A stretch of DNA of 29,556 bases from SKLM01 sp964450435. GTDB taxonomy: Bacteria > Chloroflexota > Anaerolineae > B4-G1. The position numbers and the translations under genes are program-made. Position 1 is the stretch's first letter; every line of letters starts with the position of its first letter. The notes beneath the pieces are model-generated. The model was given only the letters and a program-made list of their open reading frames with translations. It did not search any database and was not told the DNA's origin. The stretch spans positions 1 to 29,556 of the forward strand of contig CAYVCX010000035.1 of the NCBI GenBank assembly GCA_964450435.1, read 5' to 3'. Below are positions 22,154 through 29,556 of this stretch, piece by piece.

Positions 22154-24466
22154 TCAGGGCAGAGATGCCGCGTAGAGCAGCCCTCTGTCAAGCACGTAGA
22201 GTCGTCTCTCCGTCTCGCTGACGGCCAAAGCCTCCAGCCCTCCGAACACCTCGTTGGCGCGAAATTGGACCTTGAAGTCTCCATCGGGGTGGAGCTCCAC
22301 CAGGCGGTTATTGCCGCGATCGAGAACGTAGATGGGCCCGCTGCCTCGGGAGTCCACCGCGATACCGCTCACTTCGTCGATGCCGCCGGGCACACCCTGA
22401 ATCTCAAACGGTACCGGCTCGCCTCCCAGGAATTTCTGCACCGTCCCATCGTCGTGGAGCACGTAAATGTGCCCGTCGATAGCTATGTCCACAGCCGTCT
22501 CAAGGCCCATCTCCGGACCCTCTGAGAAATAGGGCTCCGGAGGCTCCGGGTAAGCGTTGCCCCGGGGCCTATAGCGCCAGATCTGACCACCATCCTCGGC
22601 GCCAGCATCCAGGACGTAGAATTGTCCTTCATAGGTGCCCAGGGCTATCGGTCTCTCGGGAAGTGGCCTGCTCAACTCCAGGCGTGTAAGGTGGGGAGCC
22701 CCACTCTCCGTTCCCCACGCCGGGTCATAGCTGAGTACTCCTCCATCTTCCTCCAGAACCAGCAGAGCGCTCGACTGCCGTCCCCCTTCGCGACCAACCC
22801 AGGCGCAATCGACCAGGCGGTCGACCCCGACCCCCTCGACCTGCTGCCCGATGCGCACGAGCACAAGTACGTTCTGCGTGTCAGACCCGTCGTCGATGCT
22901 GTCCAGAGGCACTCGCGCCCCCCAGCCCTCTCTGCGATCGAGCACGAAGACACCCTGGTCGCTCAGGACTAGGCGGCGCTCCGCACTGCTCGAGCCAAAA
23001 TCAGCCAGCTGGGTAAGTGTCAGACGCTCGATCCCATCGAGTCGGTCGAGAGCATCCCGAACTTGGTCCAGCAGCACCTGGGCGGCGGCGTCCTCCGGTT
23101 GGAGTGCAACTGCGGTCTCGGTCTGCTCCAGAGCCGCTTCCCAGTGGGCGCGTGCCTCCTCGGAGCCAACTCCAGCAGTCTGTGCCAGGGCAACATGCTC
23201 CTCAGCCTGCCTGATTACCCCCTCGAAGCGAGATCTCGCTGCCAGCTTGACGTGCGCCACCGCGATCACACCGGCCACCAATAGCGGGATGCCAATGGCG
23301 ACACCTATCGAGACGGCACGGTTCTCTTGGGGTGGTGGACGGCGATGAGCGCGGTGACCGCCTGTCCGGTCCAGGCCCGGGAGGGTGTTGCGGATCGTTT
23401 TCCCTATCGCGGCGATTAGCCACTTGCCCAGAGCAACCAATCCGGAGACCACAGCAGCGACGGCATGCCAGAGGGTAGATAAGCCTCGCGCTGCACCGCG
23501 GAGGATGCTGCGTAGCACCCGCCAGACGGCAATTACAAGGTCTTTCTTCGGCGGCTTCGGCTCGCGAGTAGTAGGTTGCTGTCGGTCGCCGGGGGTGGGC
23601 TCGACCACTGTCCTCTCGACCACGGGGACCTCCTGCTCGTCGACCGGCTCAGGCACCTGGTGTGGCCTGGTAGCCGGTCTCGGGACAGGAGCGGGCGCCT
23701 CGGAACGGTGCTCTGCGGGGAAGTCTTGAGGAACTGAGACCTCGGCAGTCCGCGCGCGCTCCCAACGGACGACCAGGGCTGTGAAGTCGGCACTGCTGCC
23801 CCACTGCTCCAATCCCTCCATCGCGTCGGCCACATCCTCGCGGCCGAGCACTCCGACGAGGCCATCCTCTCCAGCCTCTCGAAGTAATGCGGGCGAAGCC
23901 AGTAAGAGAGTGTCGCCAACCGCGGCGAGAACGTGGTTCAGCCGCACGTCAGCCAGCGGCCCGATCCCCAGATGAGCCAGGCTCGCTCCACGGGGTAGAC
24001 ACGTCAGTTTCTTCGCCTGAAGGATGCAAGCCCAGCCAGGACCTGCCTGGAGGAGGAACAGGTCCTTGTGGCGAATAACGACGCACGAGAGCCCACCGTA
24101 GCATCTATCGGAGGGCTCAGCGTTCAGATTATGCTCAAAGAGAAACCGATTGGCCGAAGAAGCAGCTCGACGCAGCGCAGCGGTGACGCTCCCCGCTGTG
24201 GCCCAGTATACCCGCGCCACGATCTCACGCAGCTCCCGACACAGATGAGGAGACGCAACGCCGGTGGGTTGAAGGAAGAAGAGCAGATGCTCATCCTGTC
24301 GGCCCCTGGCAACCCTGGTCGGCGGGAGCGCCGCAGCGAAAGGCTGAGCGTCATCCAGGACGACCCCGTCGACCACACGGAGGGTCGAGGCTATTAACTC
24401 AATCGAGGCAGCGGCGGCGTCATCCGCCGCCGATCTGCTCCCCGTACCGGGCATCTGGGGTCTCAT
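22154..24466 (-). CDS. Membrane protein with degenerate PP2C-like domain and C-terminal propeller
   Basis: This 770-residue protein has four parts. Residues about 1-240 follow the PP2C fold but without its metal ligands: where PPM enzymes have ADGMGG this reads LFFLQPTG, GDSR becomes AGPGWAC, SDGLWD becomes ASPALLRE and GGRDNVT becomes SSADFTA. It is therefore a predicted pseudophosphatase. A Pro/Glu-rich linker and an amphipathic helical stretch (about 310-360) follow, then one transmembrane helix (VSIGVAIGIPLLVAGVIAVAHV, about 385-407), a helical TPR-like or coiled-coil segment, and an extracytoplasmic NHL/six-bladed-type propeller (YVLDAG, IYVLHDDGTV, IYVLDRGNNRLVELHPDG, LYVLDRG). ATG 24466 overlaps the guaA stop as ATGA; an in-frame ATG two codons earlier is the alternative. 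It may sense an external signal and report inward. Confidence 0.85.
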   Translation of the reverse strand: MRPQMPGTGSRSAADDAAAASIELIASTLRVVDGVVLDDAQPFAAALPPTRVARGRQDEHLLFFLQPTGVASPHLCRELREIVARVYWATAGSVTAALRRAASSANRFLFEHNLNAEPSDRCYGGLSCVVIRHKDLFLLQAGPGWACILQAKKLTCLPRGASLAHLGIGPLADVRLNHVLAAVGDTLLLASPALLREAGEDGLVGVLGREDVADAMEGLEQWGSSADFTALVVRWERARTAEVSVPQDFPAEHRSEAPAPVPRPATRPHQVPEPVDEQEVPVVERTVVEPTPGDRQQPTTREPKPPKKDLVIAVWRVLRSILRGAARGLSTLWHAVAAVVSGLVALGKWLIAAIGKTIRNTLPGLDRTGGHRAHRRPPPQENRAVSIGVAIGIPLLVAGVIAVAHVKLAARSRFEGVIRQAEEHVALAQTAGVGSEEARAHWEAALEQTETAVALQPEDAAAQVLLDQVRDALDRLDGIERLTLTQLADFGSSSAERRLVLSDQGVFVLDRREGWGARVPLDSIDDGSDTQNVLVLVRIGQQVEGVGVDRLVDCAWVGREGGRQSSALLVLEEDGGVLSYDPAWGTESGAPHLTRLELSRPLPERPIALGTYEGQFYVLDAGAEDGGQIWRYRPRGNAYPEPPEPYFSEGPEMGLETAVDIAIDGHIYVLHDDGTVQKFLGGEPVPFEIQGVPGGIDEVSGIAVDSRGSGPIYVLDRGNNRLVELHPDGDFKVQFRANEVFGGLEALAVSETERRLYVLDRGLLYAASLP

Positions 24467-26043
24467 TCCCATTCAATGGTCGCAGGAGGCTTGGATGTGA
24501 TATCGTAGACCACGCGGTTGATCCCGGGGACTTCATTCACAGTCCGATTGCTGATACGAGCCAGAAGCTCATGACCCAGTCTTGCCCAATCGGCTGTCAT
24601 AAAATCCTCGGTGGTCACAGCACGCAGGGCGATCACGTGTCGATACGTTCTCCCGTCTCCCATAACGCCGACAGTCCGCACCGGCAGCAGCACGGCGAAC
24701 GCCTGTTGCACCTGGTGTGGATGCGCTGACCCTGCCACCTCGCGCAGCAGGCGGGCCTCGCCGAGCTCCTCGAGCATAATTGCATCGGCAGCACGCAGCG
24801 TCTCCAGCCGCTCCCACGTCACCTCGCCGACGACGCGCACCGCGAGTCCCGGGCCGGGGAACGGTTGCCGCCAGACAATCTCGTCCGGCAGGCCCAACTC
24901 CTCACCAACTGCTCGCACCTCGTCTTTGAAGAGATAGCGGAGCGGCTCAATCAACTCGAAACGCATGTCTTCAGGCAGACCGCCGACATTATGGTGAGTC
25001 TTGATGCGCGCTGCCTGTTGCCGTTCCGGCCCTCGGCTTTCAATGACGTCTGGGTAAAGCGTGCCCTGAGCGAGGAAGCGGATGTCCCCCATCTGTGAAG
25101 CCGCCGTCTCAAACACGCGGATAAACCGTTCGCCGATGATGCGGCGCTTCCGCTCGGGATCTGTCACCCCACTCAGGGCATCGAGGAATTCCTCCGTCGC
25201 GTCCACCGGCATCAGCTGCATCCCCAGCCGCTCCCGAAACGTGCTTACGACCTGCTTTGGCTCGCCTTGACGCAGCAGCCCAGAGTTGACGAAGACACAC
25301 GTCAACTGATCGCCAATCGCCCGATGAACCAGGGTCGCGGTCACCGAGGAGTCCACGCCCCCGCTGAGGCCGCACACCACTCGCTCATTGCCAACACGTT
25401 GGCGTATCCTTTTCACTGCCGCATCAATGAAAGACGTCGTTGTCCAGTCCGGCCTGCAGCCGCTCACGTCCACGGCGAATCGACGCAGGATCTCGCCCCC
25501 CCTGTCCGTGTGGCCAACCTCGGGGTGGAACTGGAGGCCGTAGATTCGACGCTGTACGTCACCCATTGCGGCCACGGGAGCATTCGCGCTGCGGGCCAGC
25601 ACCTCGAAACCGGGGGGCACGGCCTCCACTCGGTCACCGTGGGACATCCAGACTTTGAGGGTAGGCGTCTCAGATTGCAGCGACCCGAACAGTGGGGTCT
25701 CCGGGCCGATGAACTCTATCTCGCTTGAGCCATATTCGTCCCTGGCCGCGGAGGCCACGCGTCCCCCCAGGTGGCGGGCCAGCAGTTGCATCCCGTAGCA
25801 GATGCCGAGCACCGGTACCTCCTGTGCCAGTACGTAGGCCGGCAGATGGGGCGCATCGGCTGCGTAGACGCTTGAAGGCCCCCCAGAAAGGACGAATCCT
25901 TGAGGGTTCAGAGCCCGAACTCTCGCGGGTGGCGCGTTCCACGGGAGGAGCTCGCAGTAAACGTTCGCCTCGCGGATTCGCCTGGCAATCAACTGACTGT
26001 ACTGAGAGCCAAAATCGAGGATGGCGATCACGTCGCGACTCAC
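24463..26043 (-). CDS. guaA: GMP synthase (glutamine-hydrolysing)
   Basis: This enzyme converts XMP, ATP and glutamine to GMP, the last step of guanine-nucleotide synthesis. The 526-residue protein has an N-terminal class I glutamine amidotransferase (ILDFGSQYSQLIARRIRE, nucleophile Cys in GICYGMQLLA, LQFHPEVGHT), the ATP-pyrophosphatase P-loop CGLSGGVDSSVTATLVH and the C-terminal dimerisation domain ending RVVYDITSKPPATIEWE. I chose GTG 26043, with GGAGG 7 nt upstream; the frame is open eight codons more to 26067. It lies 29 bp after xpt and overlaps the next gene by 4 bp (ATGA), suggesting translational coupling. Confidence 0.96.
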   Translation of the reverse strand: MSRDVIAILDFGSQYSQLIARRIREANVYCELLPWNAPPARVRALNPQGFVLSGGPSSVYAADAPHLPAYVLAQEVPVLGICYGMQLLARHLGGRVASAARDEYGSSEIEFIGPETPLFGSLQSETPTLKVWMSHGDRVEAVPPGFEVLARSANAPVAAMGDVQRRIYGLQFHPEVGHTDRGGEILRRFAVDVSGCRPDWTTTSFIDAAVKRIRQRVGNERVVCGLSGGVDSSVTATLVHRAIGDQLTCVFVNSGLLRQGEPKQVVSTFRERLGMQLMPVDATEEFLDALSGVTDPERKRRIIGERFIRVFETAASQMGDIRFLAQGTLYPDVIESRGPERQQAARIKTHHNVGGLPEDMRFELIEPLRYLFKDEVRAVGEELGLPDEIVWRQPFPGPGLAVRVVGEVTWERLETLRAADAIMLEELGEARLLREVAGSAHPHQVQQAFAVLLPVRTVGVMGDGRTYRHVIALRAVTTEDFMTADWARLGHELLARISNRTVNEVPGINRVVYDITSKPPATIEWE

Positions 26044-26072
26044 GCTATTGCCTCCGCTCAAGCACACCGGCT

Positions 26073-26642
26073 TCAGGCCAGGATAATCTCGTCATTGCTC
26101 ATATCTGTGACAACGGCGAGCGACACAATGGGCACATCCAGCTCTTCCAGATCTGCGCGTCCGCCTTCGAATGCCTTCTCAATCACCGTACCGATGCCGA
26201 CCAGCTCGGCCCCGGCGTGCCCGACCAGCCGCACCAGCGCCGAGATCGTCGCGCCGGTGGCCAGGAAGTCATCGACCACGAGGACACGGTCCCCGGGGCC
26301 CAGGAACTCTGTGGAGACCATCAGGAAGATGTCCCGCCCCTTCGTATGGGATGGCGCCACCTCGACGAACACCGGCCCGGTCATAGTAACAGGCCTCGTC
26401 TTGCGGGCGTAAACAACGGGCACGCCCAGTACCTGCCCCGTGGCCAGAGCCGGAGCGATGCCAGAGATCTCGGCGGTGAGGACTTTGTTGACGTTCTCCC
26501 CGGCGAAACGGCGCGCCATCTCGTGACCCACCTGGACCATCAGATCCGGATCGATCTGATGGTTGATGAAGCTGTCCACCTTAAGAATCCCCCTGCCCAG
26601 GTTTTTGCCCTCGGTCAGGATCTGCCGTTTCAGTTCCTCCAT
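26073..26642 (-). CDS. xpt: Xanthine phosphoribosyltransferase
   Basis: This 189-residue type I phosphoribosyltransferase salvages xanthine to XMP, the substrate of GuaA encoded directly downstream. The PRPP motif VLVVDDFLATGAT is intact, and the N-terminus EELKRQILTEGKNLGRGILKVDSFINHQIDP and the FxVARK-like VVYARKTRPVTMTG match Xpt of Firmicutes. Length is as expected. The start at 26642 follows GGGGAG. The gene heads an xpt-guaA operon. I saw no guanine riboswitch in the leader, although Firmicutes xpt genes often have one. Confidence 0.94.
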   Translation of the reverse strand: MEELKRQILTEGKNLGRGILKVDSFINHQIDPDLMVQVGHEMARRFAGENVNKVLTAEISGIAPALATGQVLGVPVVYARKTRPVTMTGPVFVEVAPSHTKGRDIFLMVSTEFLGPGDRVLVVDDFLATGATISALVRLVGHAGAELVGIGTVIEKAFEGGRADLEELDVPIVSLAVVTDMSNDEIILA

Positions 26643-26781
26643 TGAACACTCCCCTTCATCTCCTCAACGCTCAAGCAGCCGCGACCCACCGTCGAACCCC
26701 AGCCGCACCAAGTCGTCTCTCACGGCATTGGGTAGACCCGCCGCCAGGCTGGGATGTGGCGAACCGTAACCCTCGCGGTCC

Positions 26782-26810
26782 ATTTTACACAACAGGCTTC
26801 TACCTGGCAA
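26782..26810 (-). promoter_or_regulatory. Promoter of the xpt-guaA operon
   Basis: On the minus strand TTGCCA (26810 to 26805) and TAAAAT (26787 to 26782) are 17 bp apart. The leader would be about 130 nt. It diverges from the clpC promoter with about 80 bp between the two -35 boxes. No gene is seen in 26643-27005. Confidence 0.65.
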
Positions 26811-26889
26811 GCAGGCCGCGCATCGGCGGCCAGAGTCCCGAAATCTGAGTCCAACCTTGCTCTCCCGTGCGGTGAACCGACGCATGAAC

Positions 26890-26918
26890 TTGCGAGTTCA
26901 GGGCAAACGCTCTATAAT
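26890..26918 (+). promoter_or_regulatory. Promoter of clpC
   Basis: TTGCGA (26890-26895) and a perfect TATAAT (26913-26918) are 17 bp apart, giving a start near 26925 and a leader of about 80 nt. No CIRCE or CtsR-type repeat overlaps it. Confidence 0.8.
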
Positions 26919-27005
26919 CTTAACTGCCTAGATTGTCCTTTGAAGGGACCCGCGGTTACTACACATCCCATCGCTGCAGACGAGTTGAGCGTGGAGTTTA
27001 GAGCT

Positions 27006-29495
27006 ATGGATAAGTTGATGAAATACTTTACGAATGCAGCGCGGCGAGTGCTCAAGCTAGCCCAACACGAGGCCAAGCGAATGCATCATGCCAGGATTGG
27101 CACCGAGCATCTCTTGTTGGGGCTGTTGCACGAGGAGGCGGGAACAGCGAGCCAGGTGCTCCGGCAGCTGGGCCTCCAATCTGGTGACGTGGAGCACTGG
27201 GTCAGGCGGCTGAGCACAATGCGAGAACGAGCCTCCATGCTAAGGCAGGATCTCGACCTTACACCTCGTACACAACACGTGCTCGAGCTGGCGAAGGAAG
27301 AGGCACAGCATCGGGGAGCGGCTAGAATCGACACACACCACATCTTGCTGGGGCTCGTCCGCGAGGGAGATGGGACGGCGATCGACATCCTCAACCAGCT
27401 CGGGGTGACGAACGATCAGGTGCGTCGCTACACTGCGCGGGTTGTGCAGCGAGAGCCCGTCGTGGTCGGGCAGCCAGAGGACCCGAAGACTTCCAAGACG
27501 CCGACGACCGACAAGCTGGCCGTTGACCTGACTAGTCTGGCTGAACAGCATCGGCTCGACCCGGTTATCGGTCGGCGACGAGAAATTGAACGTGTAGTGC
27601 AGATCCTGGCGCGAAGGACGAAGAACAACCCTGCTCTCATTGGTGAGCCGGGTGTCGGGAAGACGGCCATCGTCGAGGGTCTGGCTCAGCGCATTGTCAG
27701 CGGCGAGGTGCCCGAGCCCTTGCTCAACAGACGACTGCTCCAATTTGATATTGGGTCTCTGGTCGCCGGCACCATGTATCGGGGGCAGTTCGAAGAACGT
27801 CTCAAGAAGGTCTTGGATGAGCTAAAGGATAGCGACTGCATCTTGTTCATCGATGAGGTGCACATGCTGGTTGGAGCCGGTTCGGCCGGGTCCTCCATGG
27901 ATGCAGCCAATATCCTCAAGCCTGCCCTGGCCCGGGGCCAGCTCCAGTGCATCGGCGCCACCACCCTTGGCGAGTACCGCAAGCACATCGAGTCAGATGC
28001 GGCCCTGGAGCGGCGTTTCCAGCCGATCACAGTCGAAGAACCGACAGTGGAGGAGACAATCGAGATCCTTGAGGGCATCCGGGAGCCGTACGAGCAGCAC
28101 CATCGACTGCACATAACAGACGAAGCTCTCGAAGCTGCAGCCCGGCTATCCACCCGGTACATCACCGACCGATACCTGCCAGACAAGGCGATCGATTTGA
28201 TCGACGAGGGTGCATCCCGGGTCCGGATGTACAAGACGCCCCATGCCCAGAGCCTGCGGAAGATCTTCGCCGATTTGAAGGAAGTGAAAGAGGCAAAAGA
28301 AGAGGCCATTGACGGGCAGCATTATGAGGAAGCGTCGACCCTGCGGGATCGAGAACTCGATCTCCAGGAGGAGTTGGAGGTCATCCGCGCAGACCGCCAG
28401 GCGAACCTGTTCAGGAACGGTGTAGCTGTCGGGCCAGAGGACATTGCCGAGGTCGTCGCTATGTGGACCGGCATTCCGGTGACTCAGCTACATAGCGATG
28501 AGCAGGAACGTCTGCTGGACATGGAGGAGGCAATCCACAAGCGTATCGTTGGGCAAGAAGAGGCTGTCACAGCCATCTCCAAAGCGGTGCGCCGCGCCCG
28601 GGCCGGATTGAAGGACCCGAGCCGTCCCATTGGATCCTTCATCTTCCTCGGACCTACTGGTGTAGGGAAAACAGAGCTGACAAAGGCGTTGGCCGAGTTT
28701 ATGTTTGGCAGTGAGGATGCACTGCTCCAGCTGGACATGTCCGAGTTTATGGAACGCCACAACGTCGCCCGTCTCGTTGGAGCCCCCCCGGGGTACGTAG
28801 GGTACGACGACGCGGGGCAGCTCACGGAAACAATCCGTCGCCGGCCCTACGCCATCGTCGTGCTTGACGAGATCGAGAAAGCCCATCCCGAGGCCTTCAA
28901 TATGCTACTCCAGATCATGGAAGAGGGACAACTGTCGGACGCGCGCGGGCGGAAGGTGGACTTCAGCAACACGGTCCTCATCATGACCTCCAATGTCGGC
29001 GCGGAGATGATCAAGCGACAGACCAGCATGGGCTTTGCCACTCCAAGAGACGGAGTAGCCGACCATAGAGACTACGAAGAGATGCGCGACAAACTGTTGA
29101 AGGAACTGAAGAGCACCTTCCGACCAGAGTTCCTCAACCGGGTAGATAAGGTCGTCGTCTTCCACGCCCTGACAAGGGAGGACATTGCCAATATCGTGGA
29201 CCTGGAGCTAGGCAAGGTGCGCGAGAGGCTGATGGAATCCGGGCTTGAGCTGAACGTGACGGAAGAAGCGAAGGCGTTGCTGGCCAAGGAGGGGTACAGC
29301 GAAGAGTACGGGGCCCGACCACTGCGCCGGGTGATCCAGAACAAAGTCGAGGATGCCCTGTCCGATGCCATCTTGGCCAACGACTTCGCCGAAGGAGGCT
29401 CCGTGGTGGTGGACGTCGAGGAGGGCGAGTTCATTATCCGTGAGGCTACACCCGAAGAGGAGCGACCGGATTCGAAAGAAGCAGTACCGGCCTGA
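27006..29495 (+). CDS. clpC: ATP-dependent Clp protease ATP-binding subunit ClpC
   Basis: This 829-residue Hsp100 unfoldase feeds proteins to ClpP or acts as disaggregase. It has a double Clp N-domain (about 1-150: FTNAARRVLKLAQHEAKRMHHARIGTEHLLLGLL and its repeat), AAA-1 with Walker A GEPGVGKT (about 213-220) and Walker B LFIDEVHM, a middle region with a UVR-like motif (QHYEEASTLRDRELDLQEELE, about 438-460) that places it with ClpC rather than ClpB, AAA-2 with GPTGVGKT (about 549-556) and VLDEIEKAH, an MGF tripeptide near 676 fitting the ClpP-docking loop, and a C-terminal D2-small domain. The upstream frame is open to 26754, but ATG 27006 gives the standard N-terminus and lies after the promoter. 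Confidence 0.96.
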   Translation: MDKLMKYFTNAARRVLKLAQHEAKRMHHARIGTEHLLLGLLHEEAGTASQVLRQLGLQSGDVEHWVRRLSTMRERASMLRQDLDLTPRTQHVLELAKEEAQHRGAARIDTHHILLGLVREGDGTAIDILNQLGVTNDQVRRYTARVVQREPVVVGQPEDPKTSKTPTTDKLAVDLTSLAEQHRLDPVIGRRREIERVVQILARRTKNNPALIGEPGVGKTAIVEGLAQRIVSGEVPEPLLNRRLLQFDIGSLVAGTMYRGQFEERLKKVLDELKDSDCILFIDEVHMLVGAGSAGSSMDAANILKPALARGQLQCIGATTLGEYRKHIESDAALERRFQPITVEEPTVEETIEILEGIREPYEQHHRLHITDEALEAAARLSTRYITDRYLPDKAIDLIDEGASRVRMYKTPHAQSLRKIFADLKEVKEAKEEAIDGQHYEEASTLRDRELDLQEELEVIRADRQANLFRNGVAVGPEDIAEVVAMWTGIPVTQLHSDEQERLLDMEEAIHKRIVGQEEAVTAISKAVRRARAGLKDPSRPIGSFIFLGPTGVGKTELTKALAEFMFGSEDALLQLDMSEFMERHNVARLVGAPPGYVGYDDAGQLTETIRRRPYAIVVLDEIEKAHPEAFNMLLQIMEEGQLSDARGRKVDFSNTVLIMTSNVGAEMIKRQTSMGFATPRDGVADHRDYEEMRDKLLKELKSTFRPEFLNRVDKVVVFHALTREDIANIVDLELGKVRERLMESGLELNVTEEAKALLAKEGYSEEYGARPLRRVIQNKVEDALSDAILANDFAEGGSVVVDVEEGEFIIREATPEEERPDSKEAVPA

Positions 29496-29524
29496 TCGTT
29501 GATAAGCCAAGCCGAGCGAATAGG

Positions 29525-29556
29525 GGGGCGCCGATTGGATCGGCGCCTCTTTTTTT
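29525..29556 (+). terminator. Intrinsic terminator of clpC
   Basis: GGCGCCGAT (29527-29535) pairs with ATCGGCGCC (29539-29547) around TGG, followed by TCT and a T-run that continues to the window end. The stem begins about 30 bp after the clpC stop. Confidence 0.9.

Noticed and set aside
26643..26781. Guanine riboswitch upstream of xpt
   Set aside because: The leader lacks the conserved core and paired loops expected of a purine riboswitch.
26754..27005. Extended clpC start, adding 84 residues
   Set aside because: The promoter for clpC lies inside this span, and ATG 27006 gives the standard ClpC N-terminus.
1..29556. CRISPR array, insertion sequence or prophage
   Set aside because: No regularly spaced long repeats, transposase, integrase or phage structural gene was seen anywhere in the window.

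Overview
The window looks like a chromosomal segment of a GC-rich bacterium. It carries a Ser/Thr-kinase signalling operon, a zinc-ribbon/cold-shock fusion, a tRNA-Lys gene, a MurA with Asp in place of the catalytic Cys, and no sign of a phage, plasmid or insertion sequence. Gene content and domain fusions suggest Chloroflexota (Anaerolineae- or Dehalococcoidia-like). This is inference from family knowledge, because no marker gene such as 16S is present.

Layout. (1) 1-465 holds no convincing gene. (2) 461-6464 is a compact six-gene operon with a good sigma70-type promoter and an intrinsic terminator: a Ser/Thr kinase with a C-terminal eight-repeat PQQ-type propeller, a PP2C phosphatase, a J-domain/VWA fusion, a zinc-ribbon/FHA protein, an unrecognised 80-residue protein and an orphan PhoB-type response regulator. 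(3) Immediately after the terminator are four copies of TCTAA at exactly 11-bp spacing, the geometry of a PhoB/OmpR-family operator, and then two tandem hsp20 genes. Together these suggest a phospho-signalling system wired to protein quality control. (4) 7824-8322 is a zinc-ribbon/cold-shock gene on the minus strand whose ribosome-binding site has a 16-nt inverted copy in its own promoter. (5) 8793-13052 carries an APH-fold kinase, a histidine phosphatase, a decayed hemW relic, a small metallophosphoesterase and a threonine aldolase. (6) 13368-14580 has a secreted LysM protein with a long leader, then tRNA-Lys with its own promoter and terminator. (7) 14595-17337 holds DUF456, xseA, a pyruvate-kinase C-domain-like gene and xseB. 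(8) 17339-22153 on the minus strand encodes cell-envelope functions: murJ, murA and an LCP ligase. A second 11-bp-phased repeat array, a promoter and a terminator lie between murA and murJ and may define a small RNA or attenuated leader. (9) 22154-26642 on the minus strand is xpt-guaA plus a membrane protein with a degenerate PP2C domain and a propeller. (10) clpC runs divergently at the right end and is followed by a terminator.

The most novel part is 461-7516. A kinase, a phosphatase, a phosphopeptide-binding FHA protein, a J-domain/VWA chaperone-like protein and an orphan regulator are co-transcribed and sit next to small heat-shock genes preceded by matching operator geometry. The second array upstream of murJ hints that the regulator may also control the envelope. 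All regulatory links are inferred from sequence layout.
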